Part shown: one piece after another, positions 48,301 through 59,127 of the stretch
How positions within the stretch are numbered: the first letter of the stretch is position 1
How the letters are laid out: each line of letters begins with the position of its first letter
NCBI GenBank assembly: GCA_007258455.2
Contig: VDFB02252616.1
Coordinates: 125,411,625 to 125,475,624 of the forward strand
Direction of reading: 5' to 3'
DNA: 64,000 bases
DNA from: Sequoia sempervirens
Taxonomy: Eukaryota > Streptophyta > Pinopsida > Cupressales > Cupressaceae
Translations under genes and position numbers: made by a program
The notes under the pieces: generated by a model
What the model saw: only the letters and a program-made list of their open reading frames with translations
Told to the model about the DNA's origin: nothing
The model's database searches: none

Positions 48301-49700
48301 GTTTGGGTGTGAAAGAGGACTATTCCTAGTGTAAAAATACCTATTAAGATGAGTTGGAATAGTTTATTTGGTCACACGAGTTGTAGAACGAAAGTTGCAC
48401 CACTTTGCAACTTTCCACTAGTTGCATTTGACACTTTTTCCATCAACTAAAAATTGGACACCATAGAAAAACCACTTCAAGATAACAAAAACTGAGAGAG
48501 GTTATTATAGAGGGGCCCAACATGATCCCATAGGTTCATTCTATAAGTTTCTAAGCATCACGATATCTGAGCAACAACATGCTGAAATTTGCAGTCATTT
48601 TGCACTTTGGACCCTTAAGGGATCGATCTAGTTGGACGTAGCTCAAAGCGATTCCACGTGTTTGGGTGCAAAAGAGGACAATTTATAGCATAAAAATACC
48701 TATTCAAACATGTTGGGATAATTCATTTGGTCACATGAGTTGCAGAATGAAAGTTACACCACTTTGCAACTTTCCACTACTTGTATTTGACACTTTTTTC
48801 ATCAACTAAAAATAGGACATCATAGGAAAACCACTCTGAGATAACAAAAACCAAGAGAGGTTATTATAGAGGGGCCCATCACGATTCCATAGGATTAGAT
48901 GAGAAGCTTCTAAGCATCAAGGTATCCGAGTAACAACATGCTGAAGTTTGCAGCCATTTTGCATTTTGGACCCTTAAGGGATCGATTCGGTTGAACATAG
49001 TTCAGAGTGATTCCGCATTTTTGGTTGTGAAAGAGAACCATGCCTAGCATAAACATACCTATTTGGATGTGTTGGAACAATTTTTTTGGTCACACAAGTT
49101 GCAAAAGGAAAGTTGCACCACTTTACAACTTTCCATTGCTTGCATTTGACACTTTTTTCATCAACTAAAAACTAGACACCACAGGAAAACAACTCTGAGA
49201 TAATAAAAACTAAGAGAGGTTATTGTAGAGGAGCCCAATATGATCCCATAGGATTAGAAAAGAATTTTCTAAGCATCACGGTATCCAACTAACAACATGC
49301 TAAATTTTACAGCCATTTTGCACTTTGGACCCTTAAGGGATCGATCTGGTTGAACGTAGCTTAGAATGATTTCGTGTGTTTCGGTGTGAAAGAGGACCAT
49401 TCCTAGTGTAAAAATACCTATTCGGATGTATTGGAACAATCTGTTTGGTCACACGAGTTACAAAATGAAGTTTGCACCACTTTGCAACTTTTCACTACTT
49501 GTATTTGACACTTTTTTTATCAACTAAAAACTGGACACCACAAGAAAACCACTTCGAGTTAACAAAAACCAAGAGAGGTTATTGTAGACAGCCCCAATTC
49601 GATCCCATAGGTTTACATGGATATTTTGTAAGTGCCATGGTATTTGAGTAATACCCCATCAAATATTTCTACTCTTTTGCACTTTGGGATTTGATGTTTC
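45340..49700. repeat. Satellite-like tandem array, ~359 bp unit, 12 copies
   Basis: The landmark GGACCCTTAAGGGATCGATC, in variants, occurs near 45393, 45739, 46098, 46457, 46817, 47175, 47535, 47892, 48251, 48611, 48970 and 49329. Spacing is 357-360 except for the first interval (346). Each unit also carries GTTGCACCACTTTGCAACTT and GATAACAAAAACTGAGAGAG with changes. Units differ by roughly 10-20% by eye, and the outermost ones are the most diverged. The scattered 60-80 codon frames are not conserved between units, so it is non-coding. Confidence 0.95.
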
Positions 49701-51223
49701 ATTGAACTGTACAGTTCCATACACAGTGATTATGCTCTTTTTTCGATGGAATTCGATGGGTAGCAGACTTAACATCATTTTAGTTTCATTTTATTGGATT
49801 TCAAGTGATTTTTTGCATTTTAGAATCCAATTACTGGAGGTCGGTTTGTATACCCTATTTTAAGGGTTTTGAGTGCATTAAAATGTCATATTAAGCCTTT
49901 CAGCCACTGTATGCTTCTATAACTCAATGGAAAGGCTTAGTTATGGTTATAAAACATGTGTTCAATTTTTTTTGCACAAGGGAGGTGAATAGAGGGTTTT
50001 TAGGTGATGCCCTATATGTCAAATGGTGCATTTTTTAGTGGAAAAATGGTGGTTTACTGCTAGGGTTTGAAGAAAACTTTCAGGGAAGTGATATCTCTTG
50101 AAATTTTAAGCTTGTGCAGACCTTTTTGAAGGTGTTTTAGGCTATGGTTGGCTATGGGAAGGTTTTGAGTATGGGTTTTCAATAAAACTTTTACTAACAT
50201 GTGAAAGAAGAGGGTTTTAGGGTTTGTTATGTTAGAGGACTTGTTGATTCAATTCAAGGTGGAGGAACTCTTCTCAACATCAATTAATTAGACCTCAACA
50301 ATCATCAACTAACAATAATAGGCTTATAGTCTCCAAATCTCATAAAATGGGATTATCTTTTAGATAAGGTCATCTGATGGCCAAACAAACATCAATCAAG
50401 CTTTAACACAGACCCTACGGCAAATTCCCAAGAGATCATACCATGTTTCTTTGTACTATCATTAAGATCCAATAGACCACCTTGCACAAAGGTGACTAAA
50501 TTAGCCCTATTTACAAAGATACGACCTTTTAAACACTAGATCTTAACTCAAACTCCTCAAACAATAGTATGTTATGTGTCAAAACCTCCAATTCCATGAT
50601 TTTTTTCTACGGCCAAGACCTCTAGACCCCTAATACACCAAACTCTCAATTTCAAGAAAAATACTTGGGGTTTTAATGAAACTCCTATCTCTCGAACCTA
50701 CCATACCAAAAAAAAGCACCAAACACACTTACCATACCCTATACATGGTGAATAATACATTACATGGACAGTCCTTCCCACATTTTTTCAAAATACCACG
50801 TGAAACCCTCATTTTCATCATGAAAATACCCTACTATAGCCCTAGAACATCATCTCAAACACCTAACCTTGACTCCACAACATTCTAAATAGGTTAGGCA
50901 TGTATTTTACAAGCTAGAGGACCCATTCCATCAGTTATAGTAGGCACAAAAAGTGGAATGGGTCGAATTACATCATGAAATGCTTCAATCCAAGAACACT
51001 GTGAAAGTAGGTAGTAGCCGTAAAAACAAGATAACTTTCACTATACAAAGAGTTAGAACCTCCAAATAGGTGAAAATGAAAGATAATTCATCAATCTACA
51101 ACATCTAATAGATTTTAGATCATCTTATCATTTGTACATGCCGTACAACAACAAGAAAAGTGAGAAAACTAGTAAATTTCAAGAAAATAACGTTCTTCTT
51201 GATAATAAAAAATGGCTTACAAA
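49701..51223. other. No gene seen between the satellite array and the SPT16 fragments
   Basis: AT-rich single-copy-looking sequence. It includes a perfect 14-base palindrome GAACTGTACAGTTC near 49715 and many CCAAAAC/TAGGGTTTT phrases. Open frames are short and without motif. Confidence 0.5.
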
Positions 51224-51239
51224 TCAACCAACAACCTCT

Positions 51240-52105
51240 CCTTCGAGGAATTGAAGGTTATTATACATTTTTACCAGAGGAACAATAAAATTAGAGGCTT
51301 TGAAAGGAACTCCATGAAAACCAAGCTCTCTAAATGGTATATAAAACTCTAGTTCAAAATCTTTTAGATGAGGCTGCTCCCATAGCTCTCTTACTCGCTT
51401 GACAAATCCTTGAAACTCTATATTGATTTTTTTTTTTTTGTCCCTTTGTTGTTGTTCTTCCTCAATTTCATCAAGATCATACATTGACCTTCTTTCCCCT
51501 CCTAAAGTTTGGACCACATCCGTTACCTCCACATAAAACTCGACATCCTTGGTCTTCTTGGTTCCCATGTCGTGATATGGTTATGCAAATGAAAATGAAG
51601 CAAAGTAATCATCTCCTTGTCTGCTGGATGGAAGAATGCATGCTTAATTTTTTGATACATGATATCAGCTCTCTCTTCTACTCTCATGGTTGACTATCAA
51701 AATCCAGTATGGTGGGCTTCCATAGCTCTAGTCATCTTTCTTCCTCTTCCACCAAATTTTGCCCTGATCCACACATCTGCCAACCTAATTGGCTTTATTT
51801 TTGAAAGCTAAAGTTTCTCCTGAGTCACCAATGTAGCTCTCTCTACCTTTTCAGACTCTTTCATTGCTACAAATCATGTCTAGGATTTATTCATCTGTAC
51901 CACATGTTTGTTGTGCTTTGAATCCTTTCATCTAAAGGAAATTCCCTTAACATAAATACTACTAGGGAATTTCAATGTTGCCATTATAGTTGGAATCAAA
52001 GTCATTACTTGCAACATTGAAAATTATCCTTATATAAGAATTCCCTCCATCTTGTTGTCTTGTAACACTCTTGATGGTGGCTACATGAAGAGTGATTTTG
52101 ATTCC
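51240..52105 (-). pseudogene. SPT16 (FACT large subunit) fragment, copy C
   Basis: The minus strand reads, through frameshifts and stops, HVATIKSVTRQQ and SYIRIIFNV. Then come KDSKHNKHVVQ, a LATERATLVTQEKL-type stretch, and FGGRGRKMT. MYQKIKHAFFHPADKEMI, LLHFHLHNHI, GTKKTKDVEFYVEVTDVVQT, ELGFHGVPFKAS and FIVP follow. This order is that of the middle domain of plant SPT16, a histone chaperone that works with SSRP1. It is a partial copy, about 290 codons of a protein of more than 1,000 (family knowledge). No intron is visible; plant SPT16 coding regions have few or none, so that is not proof of a retrocopy. It is the third and last unit of a tandem series. Confidence 0.88.
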
Positions 52106-52618
52106 TCTTCTACATCAGAAGGTTCATATCCTTGATCTAACTCTTCTGAATTATTAGAATCAAAATCACTAGCTTCCATATTCAAAAATTCCCAACCAAT
52201 ATCTTCAATAAATTTATTTGGATCATCAGTAATAGTCTTCAAAATTGGCCACTAGTGCAAGTTCATTCTACTTTCATAATACTTTATAACCATGGAGTGC
52301 GGTCATTCCTTGATGCCATCAAGTGAAGATTGAGGAATGGTGTCAATGCGGAGTACATCCCGCTTGAATTCTTTGAAAACAATAGCCATATCAAATTCCT
52401 TTTTCCCAAGTCCTACTCTCTCAAGGTTAACAATCTCAATCTCACTAATAGCGATTACTATGAAAGGTAATTCCACCAACTATACCAAACAATTTACCAT
52501 AGGAACAATAAAAGCAAAGGCTTTGAAAGGAACTCCATGAAAACCAAGCTCTCTAAATGGTATATCAAACTCTAGTTCAAAATATTTTAGATGAGGCTGC
52601 TCCCATAGCTCTCTTACT

Positions 52619-53577
52619 CAGGGAAAACTTTAGTGGCGAATCTTCACCAATTTGTGAATAATTGAAATCGAGACCTCTAGAAATGGCGAATAGTACAAGC
52701 TAAAAAGGATGCAGAATTGCCAGGTTTTTACCAAAAAAAAAAATTATCTCGATTAATTTTCCTATGCATTATTCTTTAAATGACACATCATTAGAATTGA
52801 TTTGCCAGTAGTTTATAGTCTAATTACAAATATTAATTATATTCGCCAGTAATATTATATTCCTACCATTAATTTTGGGGCAATATCACCACTAATAATA
52901 AATTACCATTTCATTTTAGTGATATTTTAGCCTTGAATAGGGATTTTATCTATTGCCATCGATTAGCTTTTTAATCGGATGGTTGTAGGTTGATTCTATG
53001 AGTTTATATGCACGTGCATTTTAAAAGGCTTGTTGAGGCCCAAAATTTGTTTTGGGCCATAGGATTAGATTTAATTGTGTGGCCCAAAACAAATTTTGGA
53101 CCTCAACAAGCCTTTTAAAAGGCACATGCATATAAACTCACGGAATCAACCTCCAGCCATCCGATTAAAAAGCTAATTGATGGTCATAATTTCACTTTTC
53201 ATATAGTCTTTTTTTTAAAGGGAGAATTGTAAAAAATACTTAATCCATGTGTGCTCCAATGCATTTTCAATAGTGAATTTATGCTTGGTGGCGAGGGGCT
53301 CTACCCCTCGACCCCGCTTATATCACCGACCAACTATGCAAATTTTTAAAGGATAGATTCACCATTGTAATTAATCTTTTTAGTGATTATTCACTAAGAT
53401 TCACCATTGTGATTATTATTTTTTCCAATTATTCATTAAGATTCACCAAGATTTTATATTTTTTTAATAATATGCTATAGATTCGCCAAGAAAATTAATA
53501 TTTTTTTCAAATAAAAGGAAAGATTCACCACGATTTTACACCTTCGCCAAGGGGGGGGTTTCTTAAAGTTATCCATG
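52619..53577. mobile_element. Non-autonomous hAT element, 959 bp, in SPT16 copy B
   Basis: A perfect 8-bp target duplication CTCTTACT (52611-52618 and 53578-53585) brackets imperfect inverted ends CAGGGAAAACTTTA and CATGGATAACTTTA (12 of 14). The interior has many TTCGCCA/ATTCACCA subterminal repeats and no coding frame. The duplicated octamer is the SPT16 codons for the R-V-R-E-L region, and removing the element restores the match. The left end resembles 27381. It contains a long hairpin at 52954-53186. Confidence 0.93.
52954..53186. repeat. 233 bp near-perfect hairpin inside the hAT element
   Basis: Arms 52954-53059 and 53080-53186 (106-107 bases) pair at about 92% by eye around a 20-base loop. 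The arm contains TTAGCTTTTTAATCGGATGG and AAAAGGCTTGTTGAGG. Such a stem, if transcribed, would be a good Dicer-like substrate. Confidence 0.95.
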
Positions 53578-54262
53578 CTCTTACTTGCTTGAAAAATCCT
53601 TGAAACTCTGTATTGATTTTATTTTTCCTATCCCTCTCTTGTTGTTCCTCAATTTCATCAAGATCATACATTGACCTTCTTTCCCCTCCTAGATTTTGGA
53701 CCACATCCATTACCTCCACATAAAACTCGACATCCTTGGTCTTCTTGGTTCCCATGCCTTGATATGGTTATGAAAATGAAAATGAAGCAAAGTAATCATG
53801 TCCTTCTCCGCTAGTTGGAAGAATGCATGCTTAATTTTTTGATACATGATATCAACTCTCTCTTCTACTCTCATGGTTGAATACCGAAATCTAGTATGGT
53901 GGGCCTCTAGAGTTCCAGTCATCTTTCTTCCTCTTCCACCAAATGTTGGCTCAATCCACGCGTCTGCTAGCCTAATTGACTTTGTTTTTGAAAGCTGAAG
54001 TTTCTCCTAAGTCACCAGTGTAGCTCGCTCTGCCTTTTCAGACTCTTTCATTGCTACAGATCATCTCTGGGATTTAAAAATTTGTACCACATGGTTGATG
54101 TGCTTTGAATCCTTGCATCTAAAGGAAATTTTTTCAACATAAATACTGCTAGGGAATTTCAATGTTTCCATTGTAGTTGGTATTAAAGTCAGTACCTTCA
54201 ACATTGAAAATTATCCTTATATAAGAATTCCCTCCATGTTGTTGGCTTGCAACACTCTTCAA

Positions 54263-54590
54263 AATTTGGCCACTAGTTCAAGTTCATTCTGCTTTCATAA
54301 TACTTTATATCCATGGAGTTCAGCCATTCCTTGATGCCATCAAGTGAAGATTGAGGAATGTAGTCAATGCAAAGTACATCCCACTTGAAGTCTTTGAAAA
54401 TAATAGCCATATCAAATTCCTTTTTCCCAATTCATAGTCTCTCAAGGTTAACAATCTCAATCTCACTAATAACTTGATTACTAAGAAAGGTAATTCCACC
54501 AACTCTATCAAATAGTTTACTGTAGGAACAATAAAAGCAGAGGCTTTGAAAGGAACCCCATGAAAATCAAGATCTCTAAATGGTATATCA
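54263..54590 (-). pseudogene. SPT16 fragment, copy A (C-terminal part only)
   Basis: The minus strand gives DLDFHGVPFKAS, LIELVELPFLVI and, in shifted frames, the VNLERxxLGKKxF and YYESRMNLN stretches of SPT16. It then joins directly to the start of copy B. This is the truncated upstream member of the tandem series. Confidence 0.8.
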
Positions 54591-54600
54591 AAATCTTAGA

Positions 54601-54890
54601 CCTCATTCTTTCACATTTACAACCATATTCAAATGTTTTCCTTCAAAAGGCTACAAATTCAAATATTGACAATTTTGTAGCAAGAATGCATTTTTTTGCA
54701 CATTTGACCACCGAGACTCAAAAACTCACCCTAATACACCTTAAATGGTCTTGATTGACCTTATTTAGAATAAATAAACACAAAATACCTTAATATAATC
54801 TATTGACCACCTATCAACCTTCAAAAAGTGAAATTTTGCAACTAGGAGACTAGGTGCTCCTGCACCAAAATTACATTGTGTTCGAGCCTT
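54601..54890 (+). repeat. Non-coding repeat related to 60650-60960
   Basis: Shares with 60650-60960, in the same orientation, blocks such as CTTCAAAAGGCTACAAA, ACTCAAAAACTC, GGTCTTGATTGACCTTATT and TAGGTGCTCCTGCACCA. Overall similarity is perhaps 70-75% by eye over about 280 bases. The two copies bracket the transposase-like gene and CDKB fragments. Confidence 0.7.
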
Positions 54891-55309
54891 CAAGAGACTT
54901 TAAATAGCCTTTACAAATGATTCTACATCTTTCTAATCATGCCTAACTATTTTTTTTGTAACTAACATGAATTATTAATTTATAAATCAATTGTGGATGT
55001 AATATGACCTTATTCAATTAACAAAACTCAAAACAAAAAACTAACTTAAAAGGCTTCCATGAACCAAATTTTCTCAATAACCTTGGTGCCCTACACCAAA
55101 TTTCAATATTTTAGTAAATTTCATTACAAGTAAATCTCATTACAATTCCTTAGGTACTTTTTTCTCATAGATATTTTGCAATGTCACTCATACATTCGAG
55201 ATTCTCTTATAATGTCTACATCATAGGTTCTCATTTAGAAGTTAACTTCAAATGAGTAACTTGAGATTCCCTCACAAATCTTCACACACTCTTTTATAAT
55301 GGCTTCAAA

Positions 55310-55630
55310 TCAGAATTGAGATTTGTCAAAATCATCAAAATAAGGATGTTGCATTGCTTTTTTGGCTGAGACTCTCTTCGATGGCTAAAAAGTCAACATT
55401 TTCTGCAAGGAGAGACCAATCAATTTTTACTAGTTTAGTTACAAATATGCAAAGTAAAAGAATAAACAGAAAAAACTCATCCAAAATGGAAATGAAATTA
55501 AAATAGATGGAAGGCACTTACAGATAGGGATGGTAGTCTCTCAACTTAGTCACTCCTAGTCATGTACATCTTCACTGGGAGTTCCAAGATACCTATTGCA
55601 CACAACACCTCTCACGAATAGAATATCTCA
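55310..55630 (-). pseudogene. CDKB gene fragment 1: penultimate-type exon, intron and last exon
   Basis: The last exon (55402-55310) starts after a TTGCAG acceptor and has exactly 31 codons: K-M-L-T-F, a stop, then [20 protein letters not shown] and K-S-Q-F-stop. Plant CDKB1 proteins end in H-P-Y-F-D-S-L-D-K-S-Q-F (family knowledge). Upstream, a GTAAGT donor at 55521 closes an exon reading YLGTPSEDV and, after a frameshift, GVTKLRDYHPYL, the region just before it in CDKs. A small exon expected between them was not found. B-type CDKs drive plant mitosis; this is only the C-terminal scrap with the intron retained, so it was copied from DNA and not from mature mRNA. Confidence 0.85.
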
Positions 55631-55634
55631 AAAT

Positions 55635-55982
55635 TTGAGATGCTCTTATAATGTCTACATCATAGGTGCTCATGATAAGGCTAACTTCAAATGAACAACT
55701 TGAAATTCCCTCACCAAGCTTCACACACACTTTTGTAATGGATTATTTAATCATAATTAAGATTTTTAAAGATCATCAAAATAGGGATGTTGCATTGCTT
55801 TTCTACCTGAGATTCTCTTGGATGGCTCATAAATCTGCATTTTATGCAAGGGGACACCAATCAATGTTTATCGGGTTACTTATAGATACGCAAAGTAAAA
55901 TAAGATGATAGAATTGGCATCAAACAAATCAACGTGGATACAAATATAAATTAATAAGAACCATTGTGCATATACTTACAAC
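55635..55982 (-). pseudogene. CDKB gene fragment 2: duplicated intron and last exon
   Basis: The intron (55979-55844, GTAAGT donor, acceptor mutated from CAG to CAT) and last exon (55843-55751) repeat those of fragment 1, including about 110 bases of 3' flank. The exon reads [25 protein letters not shown] and then stops. The two copies have different mutations, so the duplication is old. Its donor lies four bases after the stop codon of the transposase-like gene, so the intron now begins at the end of that gene. Confidence 0.82.
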
Positions 55983-58900
55983 TTAATCCAATGAACCATT
56001 TGGGTCTGCTCTACTCTTTATTGTGTCAAGTATTACCTCATGGTTAGAATGACAAACCTTCCACAAGGTCTTGTTCAAAGGTCTACCCCGATATTTGGTC
56101 AAATGAACATTGGATGCCACAACAAGGTTTGAGTAATGAAGAATCTTACGATGCATGTCAAATTATTGAAACAACCAATGTTTAACACTCTTATGTGGGT
56201 ACCTTCTAAGCCACATTCCAATAACAACAATTGAGGCTATAGGGTATTCGATATTTTCTCCATCTATAACTGGGCCTTCCAATTTCTTTTTGGCCTCAGC
56301 ACAATGACACAAGTAATAGTCCATTCCCTCTTCATTCTCTTCATCTCCAATAACTGTATAAGCATGCCCTACACTGATAAGTGTGGCATATCTCTTGAAA
56401 TTAGTCAACATTACGAATATAGTACAAAGTAAGATAACAATATGGAATTTCAAAAACTAAGCAAGTAGATATATTACTTGGTTGAACTAGATCTAATACA
56501 TGGTCAAAGTCGACCGATGATTCCATCTGTATTAGTTCTAATTCCATCAGAGGGTGATACGTGTGAAGTGGGCTAAGATAACTTGTCAACCATTTGTCAA
56601 CCCACTCCCCTGACTCACAATCATTCCAGGCTTGCATTGTACATGAAGAACAAAAGCATGCCATCTTACGTGTATCGATACTCCATGAACCTGCATTTGA
56701 GCTAAGAAAAGAGTGTAGCTCACTCAATCCTATTAGTGTACAACAATCCTCATATGGTGCAATGCTAGTATCATCCATCAACCAAAAAAATGTATGAACT
56801 GAAGATGTACCTTCATTACTTGGAACCATCGAAGCATTACACCACTTGACGATTGATCTTGCATCTATAAACTTTGCACTATCTTTATACTTTAACTCTT
56901 CTCGTGCTAATGCTCTTTTCATGCACTATCTTGCACCATCATTCTCCCCCTTTCCATGCCTAACCTCACAAAAGTTCCACATATACATTGAACACCTATA
57001 GTGAGATGCATCCTGCACAACTAGTAGAACATGCACACATTCTTGAACTGTGCTGCACAATTATTTGAACATATTATATGTTGATCGTATGTTATGCCCC
57101 TCTAAGCCAAATCACTGTAGAAAATCTAGAAGCAACCTTGCACGAACTCTAGAGAATGTGTGTGATCATCACTAATATAAAAGTGATACTCCCTCAATAC
57201 CTTCATTCAGTCCTCTGTACTATCAGCTGCATGAATGAATGTTATGTGTACAAATATCAAAACCTATGTGGAGTTTTAATACTATGACTGCACCTCACAC
57301 TGTGGTTGTAGAGTGTAGTTCTCTGCAAAGTCAACCACTGATACTATGCTGCCAACTGGAAAGGTTTACTTGCATAGCTTGAATTGTGTGTCCATCCATC
57401 GGGCTCTATGGGTATGCCTTGCATACTCATACACTAGATTCTCATGAAACATGGACATAAACTAATATACTAGAGTCTTCTCAATAACCAAATTACACCT
57501 TTTTGCTTGAGACCCATCTTTTGTAGTATATGCCACTATTTTATACTTCCCAAACTCTACTAGTTTTTGTCCCACCTCATATGTGCTTTCCATATGTTGA
57601 CATACTGGCATTCATTGCAAGCCACTACAACACTTGCATGAATCATCCAAGCATGTTTTCCTATAGAATATTTGGCCATCCTCTATTTCACATAAAATTT
57701 TTGATAAGAATTCTCTTGAAGATCTTGGTGGGGCTTCTATGCCACAATACTACAAAACATCGTTAGTATGCAAATCTAAACATATAGAACGATAAACATC
57801 ATAATGGTTAGAGAATTCAATATGTAGTCTACAACAACAAGTAGTGTGTGTTATTTACTTTGACATAAAAAGGTTTAAGCATTTCAAAAAATATTTGACA
57901 AATACTAATTTGAGGATAATCATTTTGAAATTTATGAAAATTTTGGGTTTGAGTTGTATCCAAAAAATGCTTTGGATGTGGCTCATGATTTCGACTACCG
58001 ATTCTCCTTCTTACAATATCCGTTTGATTTGGAGATGGCCTTGTATTATTCTTCCAATACTCTTCAATTAGTGTTCTCAATGCTTCAACAACTTTCTTAT
58101 CTTTATGTGGCAGTCTCCCCAAGAATTCCCATAATTCATTTGAATCGGTGCGCTCAATTCTTTGTTTCCTTTGAATGGCTTTTGATAAAGTTTTTCTACT
58201 AATTCCCATTTGTTCACTTGTCTTTTTAATGAGACGAGATCTCTTTGTTTGATAGCTTACCAAAGTCGATGTAATGATACATCGGGTGAAATTACTATCC
58301 TTTGAGCGTGAGGTCTTACCCACACTCTCATAGGCATCCATTAGATTCTTCACAATAGTGTTTTCATTTGATGCATTCGATGTTCTCAACCCAAGAGTCT
58401 TTATGATGTTTCTGTACTTTAAACCCCGCATCATTTGAACAAATAGTTGACATATTGTGGTCTCATTTAGCCTTTCAGAGAATATTTTCCAAATCTTATC
58501 AGCATATCTTCTACAAGTGCATTCAGGAATCTTACCTTCCACGTGTTGGAAAATATCCTCATCAATATTAATCAAAAACTTTGGCTTTCTACACAAAATT
58601 CTAGGTGGTGTTCTCCTAGGTACATACATCTCAACATTAGCAATTTCATCAATATATAATTGAGATGGGATAGATTGTGTACCTTCGATCGAGGGTAGAG
58701 TAGAAGACATACCTTGATCTTCACATGGGGATGATTGCATACCTTCTTCGTCAAATCCGGGTGATGATGTAATCTCAACTTGAGATGAGATGGGTGGTGT
58801 CCAATCATATTCACTTGTGGTAGATGGTGTCCCTCCATATTCACTTGTCCTTAATGGTGTTCCTTCGTATTCACTTGCAGTAGAGGGTATGTCTCCAACT

Positions 58901-59127
58901 ACAGTATCTGCATCTGTCCTAGTACGACTCTTTTGCATTTGTTCCCTTTGTGCTGCCAATTTCTTTTCTCTTTTTGATGGTTGAGGTTCCTCTTCAATTT
59001 GCTTGTTTTCATCAATCGTTTCCAATTTATTCTTTTCACAATATGTTGCCACCCATTCTCTCAATTTTTCTTTGAAGGTTTCATACTCTTCATCTGTTAG
59101 TTTCTTCCTTGTTTGTTTCTTTAGCAT
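55983..59127 (-). pseudogene. Putative DDE transposase-like gene (SDN..QFK / HGKGE.DG family), multi-exon, decayed
   Basis: The first exon (59127-57859) is fully open for 423 codons and ends FEMLKPFYVK at a GTAAAT donor. It has short SEYxGTPxxT repeats at residues 80-115, a Cys-rich piece (PECTCRRYADKIW) and a helix-turn-helix-like MGISRKTLSKAI. Exon 2 starts at 57749 and holds cysteines (SCKCCSG). SVVDFAENYTLQPQ (57338 down), ICSNNCAAQFKN (about 57070) and, after a frameshift, RHGKGENDGA (about 56945) follow, in the order Asp, Asp-to-Asn, Glu of a DDE-like core. DTRKMACFCSSC and GEWVDKWL end that part, and a last exon starting near 56395 runs to TAA 55983. About ten in-frame stops, none in exon 1, mark it as dead. 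I recall similar unnamed proteins from mosses and invertebrates. The transposase role is inference. Confidence 0.7.

Larger units (their letters stand above)
52106..54262 (-). pseudogene. SPT16 fragment, copy B, split by a hAT element
   Basis: The unit runs on the minus strand from KSVASQQHGGNSYIRIIFNV (54260) through MTGTLEAHHTRFRYSTMRVE, IKHAFFQLAEKDMITLLHFH and KKTKDVEFYVEVMDVVQNL to FQGFFKQVRA. After the insertion 52619-53577 it continues with ELWEQPHLKYFELEFDIPFR, LVELPFIVIAISEIEIVNLE, YYESRMNL, PILKTITDDPNKFIEDIGWE, and ends with LDQGYEPSDVEEES, the acidic approach to the SPT16 C terminus. Without the insertion it is about 1.19 kb. Stops and frameshifts are frequent. It sits between a partial copy A and copy C on the same strand. 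Confidence 0.9.

Noticed and set aside
58572..58844. Pro/His-rich minus-strand frame and plus-strand frames at 57954-59194
   Set aside because: They are alternate-frame shadows of the open first exon of the transposase-like gene.
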